DNA of 64,000 nt. It comes from Accumulibacter sp. (GTDB taxonomy: Bacteria; Pseudomonadota; Gammaproteobacteria; Burkholderiales; Rhodocyclaceae). Below are positions 55,190 to 62,977 of the stretch, piece after piece. The notes under the pieces are model-generated. The model was not told the DNA's origin. It made no database searches and was given only the letters and a program-made list of their open reading frames with translations. How positions within the stretch are numbered: position 1 is the stretch's first letter; the number at the start of each line of letters is the position of its first letter. Location of the stretch: contig JACKLW010000005.1 of assembly GCA_024235715.1 (NCBI GenBank), positions 1,054,001 through 1,118,000 on the forward strand. The letters are read 5' to 3'. The translations under genes and the position numbers were made by a program.

Positions 55190-56548
55190 ATGCATATTCA
55201 TATCCTCGGCATCTGCGGCACCTTCATGGGCGGTGTCGCCCAGCTGGCGCGCGCTGCCGGCCACCGCGTAAGCGGCTGTGACAGCAGCGTTTACCCGCCG
55301 ATGAGCACGCAGCTCGAAGCGGCGCAGATCGAACTCGTCGAAGACTACGATGCGGCGCAGATCGCGGTCGAACCGGATTGCTACCTGGTCGGCAATGCCA
55401 TTTCCCGCGGCAATCCACTCCTCGAAGAGATCCTCGACCGCGGCCTGCCCTACCTTTCCGGGCCGCAATGGCTGGCCGAACACGTCCTGAGAGGACGCTG
55501 GGTGCTGGCCGTCGCCGGGACGCATGGCAAGACGACAACGGCCGCCATGCTGGCCTGGATTCTCGAACGTGCCGGCCTGAGTCCGGGCTTCCTGATCGGT
55601 GGCGTACCGATGAACTTCGGCGTGTCCGCACGCCTGTCCGGCAACGACATCGACTCGCCGTTCTTTGTCGTCGAAGCCGACGAATACGACAGCGCCTTCT
55701 GCGACAAGCGATCGAAGTTCGTGCACTACGCGCCAAGGACGGCGATCCTGAACAATCTCGAATTCGATCATGCCGATATCTTCGCCGATCTGGCGGCCAT
55801 CGAGACGCAGTTCCATCACCTCGTGCGCACCCTGCCGCGCAATGGCCTGATCCTGTCGAATGCCGCCGAGGAAAGTCTGGAACGTGTTCTGAAACGCGGC
55901 TGCTGGACACCGGTCGAACGCTTCAACGATCCCGCGGGCTGGCATGTCGCCGGCGACGATGCCGATGGTTCGCTGCAGTTGTGGCAGGGCGAGCGCCTGA
56001 CCGCCAGCACGCACTGGCAGCTGACCGGCGCGCACAATCGCCACAACGCGCTGGCGGCTCTGCTCGCAGCCAGACACGTCGGCGTTCCCCTGGGCCAGGG
56101 CCTGGAGGCGCTGACCACGTTCGAGAGCGTCAAACGGCGCATGGAACTTCGCGGCACGGTCGGCGGCGTCGATGTCTACGACGATTTTGCGCACCATCCG
56201 ACGGCGATCTCGACGACCGTCGCCGGCTTGCGGCGCAAGGTCGGCAGCGCGCGCATCCTGGCGGTGCTCGAACCACGCTCGAATACCATGAAGCTGGGGG
56301 TGATGAAAGCGGCATTGCCGGGCAGCCTGGCCGATGCCGATCTGGTCTTCTGCTACGCGGCGAATCTCGGCTGGAACCCCGCCGAAGCCCTGGCGCCACT
56401 AGGCGGGAAAGCCCTCATCGAAGGCGATCTTGAGCGGCTGGTGACCCGGATTGCCGAAACGGCACGCGCTGGCGACCGGATACTGGTGATGAGCAACGGC
56501 GGTTTTGGCGGCATCCACGAGAAGCTGCTGGCGGCCCTCGCCGCCTGA
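55190..56548 (+). CDS. mpl: UDP-N-acetylmuramate:tripeptide ligase Mpl
   Basis: A 452-aa Mur ligase that reattaches recycled L-Ala-gamma-D-Glu-meso-DAP to UDP-MurNAc. It has MHIHILGICGTFMGGVAQLA at the start, ATP-binding AVAGTHGKTTTAAMLAWILE, VVEADEYDSAFCDKRSKFVH and DDFAHHPTAISTTV. The CGTFMGG start and the KRSKF segment distinguish Mpl from MurC. The ATG at 55190 is where conservation begins. It is a single gene, convergent with ctaB. Confidence 0.95.
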   Translation: MHIHILGICGTFMGGVAQLARAAGHRVSGCDSSVYPPMSTQLEAAQIELVEDYDAAQIAVEPDCYLVGNAISRGNPLLEEILDRGLPYLSGPQWLAEHVLRGRWVLAVAGTHGKTTTAAMLAWILERAGLSPGFLIGGVPMNFGVSARLSGNDIDSPFFVVEADEYDSAFCDKRSKFVHYAPRTAILNNLEFDHADIFADLAAIETQFHHLVRTLPRNGLILSNAAEESLERVLKRGCWTPVERFNDPAGWHVAGDDADGSLQLWQGERLTASTHWQLTGAHNRHNALAALLAARHVGVPLGQGLEALTTFESVKRRMELRGTVGGVDVYDDFAHHPTAISTTVAGLRRKVGSARILAVLEPRSNTMKLGVMKAALPGSLADADLVFCYAANLGWNPAEALAPLGGKALIEGDLERLVTRIAETARAGDRILVMSNGGFGGIHEKLLAALAA

Positions 56549-56577
56549 ACGATTGATGTGCCAGTCGCCTGCGACCC

Positions 56578-57474
56578 TCAGCGCAGGAAGTGATCGCCGA
56601 GCAACGCGGCAAAGAGCAGGGTCAGGTAGATGATCGAGTAGCGGAAGGTCAGCCGGGCGAGCTTGTCGCTGTAGTCGCGCCAGAGCGTGATGCTGTAGAG
56701 GATGAAGATGCCGTCGAGAACGAGCGCCGCAGCCAGATACCACGGACCGCTCATGCCGAGGGTGTAGGGCAGGACGGTCGCGCCGGTGAGCATCACCACA
56801 TACAGCAGGCTGTGCAGACAGGTCAGGCGTATGCCGTGAGTCACCGGCAGCATCGGCAGGCCGGATTTGGCGTATTCGGCACAGCGGTAACAGGCGAGCG
56901 CCCAGAAATGCGGCGGCGTCCAGATGAAGATGATCAGGAAGAGAACCAGCGCCTCGGCGCCCACCTGACCGGTAATTGCCGCCCATCCCAGCAGCGGCGG
57001 CATGGCGCCGGACGCGCCGCCAATGACGATGTTCATCGGCGTAGCCGGTTTCAGCACCACGGTGTAGATCACCGCGTAGCCGAGAAAAGTCGCCAGCGTC
57101 AGCCACATGGTCAGCGGATTGACGAAGGCGTGCAGAATCCACAGGCCCAGCCCACCGACCAGCGTTGCCAGGGTCAGCGTCTCCCTGGCCGAAACTTCCC
57201 CGCGCGCCGTCGGACGGGCGCGCGTGCGTGCCATGCGCGCGTCGATCTCCTGCTCGATCAGACAGTTGATCGCCGCCGCCGCGCCGGCGACCAGGGCGAT
57301 CCCGACCGAAGCGGCAACGAAAAGCCCGAATGGCGGATAGGCCGGGGCGGCCAGAAACATCCCGATCATCGCGGTAAACACGATCAGGCTGTTGACCCGC
57401 GGCTTGCACAACTCGAAGAATGCCCCCAGGCGTTGCGCCAGCGAACGTCGGGAACTCGTGCTCATCACTGCCAT
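56578..57474 (-). CDS. ctaB: Protohaem IX farnesyltransferase
   Basis: A 298-aa UbiA-family prenyltransferase that makes haem O, the precursor of haem A for the aa3 oxidase. About eight helices are present. The Asp-rich substrate loops are [20 protein letters not shown] and the second-half loop around [20 protein letters not shown]. ATGs at 57474 and 57465 are both possible; 57474 has GGAAAG upstream. It starts the second oxidase-related cluster, reading leftward, but a 200-bp gap separates it from the CoxII-like gene. Confidence 0.95.
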   Translation of the reverse strand: MAVMSTSSRRSLAQRLGAFFELCKPRVNSLIVFTAMIGMFLAAPAYPPFGLFVAASVGIALVAGAAAAINCLIEQEIDARMARTRARPTARGEVSARETLTLATLVGGLGLWILHAFVNPLTMWLTLATFLGYAVIYTVVLKPATPMNIVIGGASGAMPPLLGWAAITGQVGAEALVLFLIIFIWTPPHFWALACYRCAEYAKSGLPMLPVTHGIRLTCLHSLLYVVMLTGATVLPYTLGMSGPWYLAAALVLDGIFILYSITLWRDYSDKLARLTFRYSIIYLTLLFAALLGDHFLR

Positions 57475-57677
57475 ATCGCTTTCCTGTCTATCCTGGCCAC
57501 GAAGACGCGCTCGCACCCGCAGTCTCCTGGCATCCCCGCTCGTCAGGGTAGTGCATCATGACATCGTCGGACAAATCAGTCACCCGCGCACGTGGTATGG
57601 TTTTTCGTCCCCGATCGGCTGCCCTGGCCGCTCGTGGCTGGCGCTGCCCGCCTTCCCGGCCGCTGCGCGGCGAGCAC

Positions 57678-58037
57678 TCAGCCGGCCAGGTGAATGCTGA
57701 TCAGGATGTAGTCGACAAACAGCAGAATGGCAAAAGGCACCATTGCCCACAGCCACTGCACGCTCCCGTTTGGCCCGGCAAAGCGGCCCGGCTGGTGGCC
57801 ATTGCTCTTCCGGTGCCTGGCCATCGAATAGATGGTGATCGCGAAAACGATCACGAACAACACCGTGAGCACGACCATGAAGTAGCCGTGCATCGGCAGC
57901 GGCTCGCGTCCGCTGGCGGCGATGGGCGCCGGGAAGTTCGCGCCGTCGTCAGCCCGCAGAAAAGCCGGCGCCAGCGCTGCGAGCAGCCCGGAGCAAAGAA
58001 CCGCCGCCTGCAGGGAAACACCATGAAACGTCTTCAA
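57678..58037 (-). CDS. CoxII-like mini-protein lacking the CuA domain
   Basis: A 119-aa protein with a signal peptide (cleavage near residue 29) and two transmembrane helices (about 49-72 and 92-115). The hairpin and its connecting loop resemble the subunit II membrane domain of this organism: IYSMARHRKSNGHQPGRF here versus YSLFQHRKSKGHKAADF in coxB, followed by WLWAMVPFAILL versus LIWTIVPALILV. There is no cupredoxin domain or CuA ligand. It may be a regulator, assembly factor or stand-in membrane subunit. It lies 9 bp after the DUF2244 gene. Confidence 0.78.
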   Translation of the reverse strand: MKTFHGVSLQAAVLCSGLLAALAPAFLRADDGANFPAPIAASGREPLPMHGYFMVVLTVLFVIVFAITIYSMARHRKSNGHQPGRFAGPNGSVQWLWAMVPFAILLFVDYILISIHLAG

Positions 58038-58046
58038 CTGTTCTCC

Positions 58047-58541
58047 TCAGAGAGTTCTGTCCGGCCCGGCGGGGCCGAGGTTCTTCCTCAGTTCATCAGC
58101 GAGCAGCTTCTTCTGCTCTTCGGTCAGCCAACGCCCCACTTCGACCTCCTTGCCGTGCGAGCAAATCAGCAGGCGGTGGTTGCTCTGTCCCGGTGGCTGC
58201 CAGTAGCGCAGGCGCGCCCAGTAGGGATGAAACTCGTGGCGTTCGCGCAGCGCGCCACGGCAGGCTTCTATCGTCAAGCGTTCCGATTCGAGGGTAATCC
58301 TCTCGAAATCGTCGGCCGTGGCGTCGAACTGTCGCAATGCCCACCACAACAGGGCAAGCTCGAGGCCGGCAAATGGCAGCACCGGCCAGGCGCCAAGAAA
58401 CAGGAAGACGACTGCAATCGTGCCCACGCAGGCCGCGGTGGCAACAAACACCCACTTGCGTTCGCCGACCGAAAGGGAACAGTTGCGGCGCACCACCCAG
58501 GTACGCACTGCCAAAGTCCGCGCCGCAACCAGGCTCATCAA
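58047..58541 (-). CDS. DUF2244 family membrane protein
   Basis: A 164-aa protein with two closely spaced helices (about 29-68) and a C-terminal soluble part with LESERLTIEACRGA and RYWQPPGQSNHRLLICSHGK. This pattern matches DUF2244, a family commonly encoded near cytochrome oxidase genes. Alternative starts MM at 58541 and 58538 cannot be separated. It heads a two-gene unit with the CoxII-like mini-protein. Confidence 0.82.
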   Translation of the reverse strand: MMSLVAARTLAVRTWVVRRNCSLSVGERKWVFVATAACVGTIAVVFLFLGAWPVLPFAGLELALLWWALRQFDATADDFERITLESERLTIEACRGALRERHEFHPYWARLRYWQPPGQSNHRLLICSHGKEVEVGRWLTEEQKKLLADELRKNLGPAGPDRTL

Positions 58542-58808
58542 TCGCCTCCCGCACGGTCAGCCCCAGCGCGCCCCCCGGCTAGCCGCGACACAGTCAAGGT
58601 ATCGAGCACGAAAGTTTAACACGTGGGCCGACTCGCTTGGCAAGATACAGATGCAACATCATGATTGTATTCGTGTTACCAAAGCTCGCCGCATCCCTGG
58701 GACGCCACTCGGCAGGGACGCCGAAAGGCTCGCCGGCAGCTGCGCGCACGCGCCAGGGCCGGCGCCCCTTGCCACCCGGACGGTTTCGTCCGACCATGAC
58801 GGGCTTTG

Positions 58809-60005
58809 ATGCCTACCACCCCGCCAACCCCGAGCGCCAGCAAGATGTCTCCCCTGATCCGCCGCCTGTTGATTGCCTTGCCCGTCCTCGTGCTGATCGT
58901 CGGCGGTGCATGGTGGATGAGCCGCCCGAATCCCGTGCCGGTGGTGTTGAAGGAGATTCAGCGGGGCCTGGTGGAATCGACGATCGCCAACACCCGCGCC
59001 GGGACCGTCGAAGCCTGCCAGCGCACCAGGCTGTCGACCATCACCGGTGGCCGCATCGAGGTGCTGGCCGTCAAGGAAGGCGACCGCGTCGAAAAGGGCC
59101 AGCTGCTGATGAAGCTGTGGAACGACGATCAGCAGGCGCAGAAAGCCTGGTACGTCGCGCAGGTGGCCACTGCCCGGCAGCGCGTCAACGAAGCCTGCAG
59201 CGTCGCCGTCAATGCCGAACGCGAGGCCGAGCGGCAGGCCAGCCTGCGCGCCAGGGGCTTCGTTTCGCAGGCCAAGGAGGACAGCGCGCGCAGCGAGGCA
59301 GAGGCCAGGCGTGCCGGGTGCGCCGCCGCCAGGGCCGATGTCCTGCAAGCCGAGGCAAGGGTCCGCCTGGCCCGTGTCGAGCAGGGCAGGACCATGCTCT
59401 ACGCGCCGTTTGCCGGTACCGTCGCCAAGATCGTCGGCGAGGTCGGCGAGTACTCGACGCCGTCGCCGCCCGGCGTACCGACGCCGCCGGCGATCGACCT
59501 GATCGACGACTCGTGCCTGTACGTCCGGGCGCCGATGGACGAAGTCGATGCGCCGCGCATCGCTGCCGGACAGCCCGTGCGCATCAGTCTCGACGCCCTG
59601 CCGAAGCAGTCGTTCGCGGGCAGGGTCAAGCGCGTCGCCCCCTACGTATCGGCGGTCGAGAAGCAGGCGCGCACGGTGGACATCGAGGCCGACTTCGACG
59701 ACCCGGCGGCGCCCGGCAAGCTGCTGGTCGGCTACAGCGCCGACATCGAGGTGATCCTCGACCGGCGCGAAAACGTCGTCCGCGTGCCGACCTCGGCGCT
59801 GCTCGAAGGCGGCCGGGTGCTGGTCGCCGGCGCCGACGGCAGGCTCGAGGAGCGGCAGGTGAAGACCGGCCTGGCCAACTGGGAGTTCGCCGAAGTACTC
59901 GAAGGGCTGGCGCCCGGCGATCGCGTGGTGACCTCGCTCGAACGCGCCGGCGTCAAGGCCGGCGTGGATTACTCGGTAGATGGCCAGGCGGCGACCGGCG
60001 GCTAG
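58809..60005 (+). CDS. MacA-type periplasmic adaptor (HlyD family)
   Basis: A membrane-fusion protein of about 398 aa. One N-terminal helix (about 17-36) anchors a lipoyl/barrel-sandwich domain (GGRIEVLAVKEGDRVEKGQL), a helical hairpin (about 100-185) and beta-barrel and membrane-proximal domains (VRVPTSALLEGGRVLVAGAD). It probably links the ABC exporter encoded next to an outer-membrane channel encoded elsewhere. The ATG at 58809 is used; one at 58845 would shorten the N-terminus. The gap to the ATPase gene is 3 bp. Confidence 0.88.
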   Translation: MPTTPPTPSASKMSPLIRRLLIALPVLVLIVGGAWWMSRPNPVPVVLKEIQRGLVESTIANTRAGTVEACQRTRLSTITGGRIEVLAVKEGDRVEKGQLLMKLWNDDQQAQKAWYVAQVATARQRVNEACSVAVNAEREAERQASLRARGFVSQAKEDSARSEAEARRAGCAAARADVLQAEARVRLARVEQGRTMLYAPFAGTVAKIVGEVGEYSTPSPPGVPTPPAIDLIDDSCLYVRAPMDEVDAPRIAAGQPVRISLDALPKQSFAGRVKRVAPYVSAVEKQARTVDIEADFDDPAAPGKLLVGYSADIEVILDRRENVVRVPTSALLEGGRVLVAGADGRLEERQVKTGLANWEFAEVLEGLAPGDRVVTSLERAGVKAGVDYSVDGQAATGG

Positions 60006-60008
60006 CGA

Positions 60009-60731
60009 ATGGACGCGGCGCTGATCGAACTGGCCGGCATCGAGCGCGTCTTCCATCTCGGCGACAGCGAGGTGCACGCGCTGCGCCGTCTCGAACTGCG
60101 CATCACCGCCGGCGAGTACCTCGCGGTGATGGGGCCGTCCGGCTCCGGCAAATCGACGCTGCTCAACCTGCTCGGCCTGCTCGACCGGCCCAACGCCGGC
60201 ACCTACCGCCTCGAGGGCCGCGACGTCACCACCCTCTCCGCGGAAGAGCAGGCGCGGGTGCGCAGCGAGCGCATCGGTTTCGTCTTCCAGAGCTTTCACC
60301 TGGTGCCCCGCCTGACCGCGGCCGAGAACATCGCCCTGCCGATGATCCTGGCCGGCATCCCGCCGGCGCAGCGCGCACGGCGCGTGGTGCAGACGCTGCG
60401 CGACTACGGACTGGAGAATCGCGCCGACCATCGCCCCGACCAGCTCTCCGGCGGCCAGCGCCAGCGCGTGGCGATCGCCCGCGCGACGATCATGCAGCCG
60501 GCAGTGATTCTCGCCGACGAGCCGACCGGCAATCTCGATCGCGCCACCGGCGAAGAAGTCGTTCGCCTGCTCGAAGAACTGAACGGCCGCGGCGTGACCC
60601 TGATCGTCGTCACCCACGACCATGCGCTCGGCGCCCGCGCCAGGCGCCAGCTGCGCATGGAAGACGGCGCCCTGCAGCACGACAGCGCCAGACCCGCAGC
60701 CGGGAAGAACGCGTGCGCGCGCCCGACCTGA
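60009..60731 (+). CDS. ABC transporter ATP-binding protein (MacB/LolD type)
   Basis: A 240-aa ATPase. Walker A is GPSGSGKST; the Q-loop is in FVFQSFHLVPRLTAAENIAL; signature LSGGQRQRVAIARA; Walker B VILADEPTGNLD; switch His in VVTHDH. The FHLVPRLTAAENIALPM pattern is typical of the MacB/LolD family that powers extrusion or lipoprotein release. It overlaps the permease start by 19 bp, so translation is coupled. Confidence 0.94.
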   Translation: MDAALIELAGIERVFHLGDSEVHALRRLELRITAGEYLAVMGPSGSGKSTLLNLLGLLDRPNAGTYRLEGRDVTTLSAEEQARVRSERIGFVFQSFHLVPRLTAAENIALPMILAGIPPAQRARRVVQTLRDYGLENRADHRPDQLSGGQRQRVAIARATIMQPAVILADEPTGNLDRATGEEVVRLLEELNGRGVTLIVVTHDHALGARARRQLRMEDGALQHDSARPAAGKNACARPT

Positions 60732-61921
60732 TCCGCTTCGCCCGCGACGCGGCGACCGGCAATCCGCTGCGCACCTTCCTGCTGGTGCTGGCGATGGCCA
60801 TCGGCGTCGCCGCGGTCGTCGTGCTGACGGCCCTCGGCGACGGCGCCCGCCGCTACGTGCTCAGGGAATTCTCGTCGATCGGCAGCAATCTGGTCATCGT
60901 CCTGCCCGGTCGCTCGCAGACCGGCGGCTTCAATCCCGGCAATGCCGTCACCAGCACGCCGCGTGACCTGACCATCGACGATGCGCAGGCGCTGCTGCGC
61001 GCCAACGCCGTGCACCGCGCCGCACCCCTGGCCGTCGGCACCTCCGAAATCAGCTTTGCCGGCAAACTGCGCGAAGTCATGGTCGTCGGCACCACCGCCG
61101 AATTCATCGACGTACGCCGGCTGGCGCTCGCGCAGGGGCGCTTCCTGCCGTCCGGCGACTGGCGGCGCGGCGTCTCCGAAGCGGTCATCGGCGCCAGGGT
61201 GCGTGAGGAAATGTTCGGCCGCGAATCGGCCCTCGGACAACTGGTACGCGTCGGCGACCGCCGCTTTCGCATCGTCGGCGTCCTCGCCTCGAGCGGCCAG
61301 GGACTGGGCATGAACACCGACGAACTGGTCATCGTGCCGGTGGCCCTGGCGCAGGCGATGTTCAACAGCAACACCCTGTTCCGGATCCTGGTCGAAGCGA
61401 GCAGCCGCGAAGCGATCGAACCGGCCAAGGCGCAGGTGACCGAGATCATCAGGCAGCGCCACGACGGCGAGGAGGACGTGACGATCATCACCCAGGACGC
61501 CGTGCTGGCCACTTTCGACCGCCTGCTCGGCACGATGACCCTCGCCGTCGCCGGCATCGCGGCGATCAGCCTGGCCGTCGCCGGCATCCTGGTGATGAAC
61601 GTGATGCTCGTCTCGGTCGCCCAGCGCACCGCCGAGATCGGCCTGCTCAAGGCGCTCGGCGCCACCGGCGCCACGATCCGCAACGCCTTCCTGACCGAGG
61701 CGGTGATGCTCTCGTTCGCCGGCGCGGTGCTCGGCTTTATTCTTGGACAGGCCGGCGCGGCGCTGATCCGCCAGCTGTATCCCGTTTACCCGGCCTTCCC
61801 GCCCGACTGGGCGGTGCTCGCCGCCCTCGGCACGGCCCTGCTCACCGGCGTTCTCTTCGGCGTCCTGCCCGCCAGCCAGGCGGCGCGGCTAGATCCGGTG
61901 CAGTCGCTGTCCAGGCGCTGA
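60713..61921 (+). CDS. ABC transporter permease (MacB/FtsX type)
   Basis: A 402-aa permease with one N-terminal helix (about 18-40), a large periplasmic domain (about 45-270) and three C-terminal helices of the FtsX fold. The fold segment ISLAVAGILVMNVMLVSVAQ with RTAEIGLLKALGATG is characteristic. It ends LDPVQSLSRR. The start is a GTG at 60713 preceded by GGGAAG. With the adaptor and ATPase it makes a MacAB-like tripartite exporter. The final 41 bp recur at 62856-62896. Confidence 0.91.
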   Translation: MRAPDLIRFARDAATGNPLRTFLLVLAMAIGVAAVVVLTALGDGARRYVLREFSSIGSNLVIVLPGRSQTGGFNPGNAVTSTPRDLTIDDAQALLRANAVHRAAPLAVGTSEISFAGKLREVMVVGTTAEFIDVRRLALAQGRFLPSGDWRRGVSEAVIGARVREEMFGRESALGQLVRVGDRRFRIVGVLASSGQGLGMNTDELVIVPVALAQAMFNSNTLFRILVEASSREAIEPAKAQVTEIIRQRHDGEEDVTIITQDAVLATFDRLLGTMTLAVAGIAAISLAVAGILVMNVMLVSVAQRTAEIGLLKALGATGATIRNAFLTEAVMLSFAGAVLGFILGQAGAALIRQLYPVYPAFPPDWAVLAALGTALLTGVLFGVLPASQAARLDPVQSLSRR

Positions 61922-61932
61922 GCCAACGGCGG
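61892..61932 (+). repeat. Copy 1 of a 41-bp direct repeat (3' end of the ABC permease)
   Basis: It covers the last ten codons of the permease gene, its stop and 11 bp beyond. Copy 2 at 62856-62896 differs at 3 of 41 positions and shares an unbroken core CAGTCGCTGTCCAGGCGC. The repeat flanks the VapBC-type module. Confidence 0.88.
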
Positions 61933-62029
61933 GACGGGCGAGAACTTTCGCCGAGCGATACGCACCCACCCCGTCATTGCGCGGAAATCGCGCGCGCTCC
62001 GTGGCCTCGATAGCACAGCCACACGCCGG

Positions 62030-62056
62030 GTATTACAATAATCGCTAACGTAATAC
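62030..62056. promoter_or_regulatory. Candidate operator of the vapBC-type module
   Basis: GTATTAC (62030-62036) and GTAATAC (62050-62056) form a perfect 7-bp inverted repeat with a 13-bp spacer. It lies directly upstream of the AAGGAGG ribosome-binding site of the antitoxin gene. Such positions are bound by AbrB-type antitoxins for autoregulation. Confidence 0.6.
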
Positions 62057-62071
62057 AGAAGGAGGCGCGAC

Positions 62072-62317
62072 ATGGCGACGACACTTACCAGCAAGGGTCA
62101 GGTCACCATCCCCAAGCAGATTCGCGATGCATTGAATCTGGCACCCGGTTGCTCGGTGGATTTTTCGGTCAATCGCGAAGGGGATGTCGTTATTCACAAG
62201 GTAGGCGCAAGACCGAGTCGCAAACCCGACCGCTTCGAATCTGCCCGTGGTAAAGCCGATGTCAAATGGCGGACTGACGAGCTGATGGCGCTACTGCGCA
62301 GTGAGAGTGAGGGCTGA
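62072..62317 (+). CDS. vapB: AbrB/MazE-type antitoxin (VapB-like)
   Basis: An 81-aa protein with an N-terminal swapped-hairpin AbrB domain: TTLTSKGQVTIPKQIRDALN followed by VDFSVNREGDVVIHK. The C-terminal half (KPDRFESARGKADVKWRTDE) is the likely toxin-binding tail. A strong AAGGAGG precedes the ATG. Its stop overlaps the toxin start (TGATG). Confidence 0.92.
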   Translation: MATTLTSKGQVTIPKQIRDALNLAPGCSVDFSVNREGDVVIHKVGARPSRKPDRFESARGKADVKWRTDELMALLRSESEG

Positions 62318-62727
62318 TGCTGCTGGTCGACACCAACGTGCTGGTCGATGTTCTGGAGAACGATCCGGAATGGGCGGACTGGTCAATTGGCCAACTGCGC
62401 GCGCAATCGAAAGTTCACCGGCTGGCGATCAACCCGATCATCTATTCCGAACTGTCGCTGACCTTCTCGACCGTTGAGGCGCTCGACGAAACCATCGACG
62501 AGCTTGAGCTGGCAATGATCGAGTTGCCGCGCCCAGCCCTGTTCTTGGCCGGTAAGGCGTTTGTGCGTTACCGCCGACAGGGCGGAACCAAAAACAACGT
62601 GCTCGCCGACTTCTTCATCGGTGCGCATGCCGCTGTATCGCGATTTCCGCTATTGACCCGAGATACGCGACGCTACAAATCCTGTTTTCCCGAGGTGAAA
62701 CTGGTCGCACCAGAAGCCTCGCCATGA
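62317..62727 (+). CDS. vapC: PIN-domain toxin (VapC-like)
   Basis: A 136-aa PIN-domain ribonuclease. Acidic metal-binding residues are visible at D5 (LLVDTNVLVD), the Glu in IIYSELSLTF, Asp in NVLADFFIGAHA and Asp in LLTRDTRRYKSCFP, so the active site looks intact. VapC toxins cleave tRNA or rRNA and are held in check by the cognate VapB. It is translationally coupled to the antitoxin. Its stop overlaps the start of a 53-codon ORF of doubtful reality. Confidence 0.93.
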   Translation: MLLVDTNVLVDVLENDPEWADWSIGQLRAQSKVHRLAINPIIYSELSLTFSTVEALDETIDELELAMIELPRPALFLAGKAFVRYRRQGGTKNNVLADFFIGAHAAVSRFPLLTRDTRRYKSCFPEVKLVAPEASP

Positions 62728-62885
62728 ACGATTCTCAACCGTCACACCCAGCCGGATTGATTCCCCAATTGGGGAATCCGCAGACACGCTGCGTGCTTCC
62801 ACAGAAATGGGATCTTGACTTCTGCCCAAGGCACGGGGGAAGGCCCCGCGCGCTCGATCCCGTACAGTCGCTGTCCAGGCGCTGA
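62724..62885 (+). pseudogene. 53-codon relic ORF ending in the ABC-permease C-terminus
   Basis: It starts with an ATG overlapping the vapC stop (MNDSQPSHPAGLIPQLGNPQ) and runs in frame into RALDPVQSLSRR. That ending is the same as the last residues of the ABC permease. No domain is visible. It is best read as a junction ORF made when DNA carrying a second permease 3' end was brought next to vapC. Expression as a peptide is possible but unproven. Confidence 0.4.
62759..62778. repeat. 20-bp perfect palindrome
   Basis: GATTCCCCAATTGGGGAATC reads identically on both strands. It lies between vapC and the hsd relic. It may be an operator for a dimeric regulator, or the remains of one. No T-run follows, so it is unlikely to be a terminator. 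Confidence 0.85.
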
Positions 62886-62896
62886 GCCCACGGCGG
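62856..62896 (+). repeat. Copy 2 of the 41-bp direct repeat
   Basis: 38 of 41 bases match the 3' end of the ABC permease gene at 61892-61932. The translated ending LDPVQSLSRR and stop are kept. The 964-bp offset encloses the whole VapBC-type module. Confidence 0.88.
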
Positions 62897-62977
62897 AGCA
62901 CGCTAATCCGCTAGAATGCTGCGGGTAGGGTGTTTCGCGAGCCCTTGAACACTGCGGCCCGGGGAAATGACAAGCTG

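Noticed and set aside
58637..60712. Upstream extension of the ABC permease frame as one 1094-codon protein
   Set aside because: The extension is out of phase with the clearly conserved adaptor and ATPase genes; the permease has its own GTG start at 60713.
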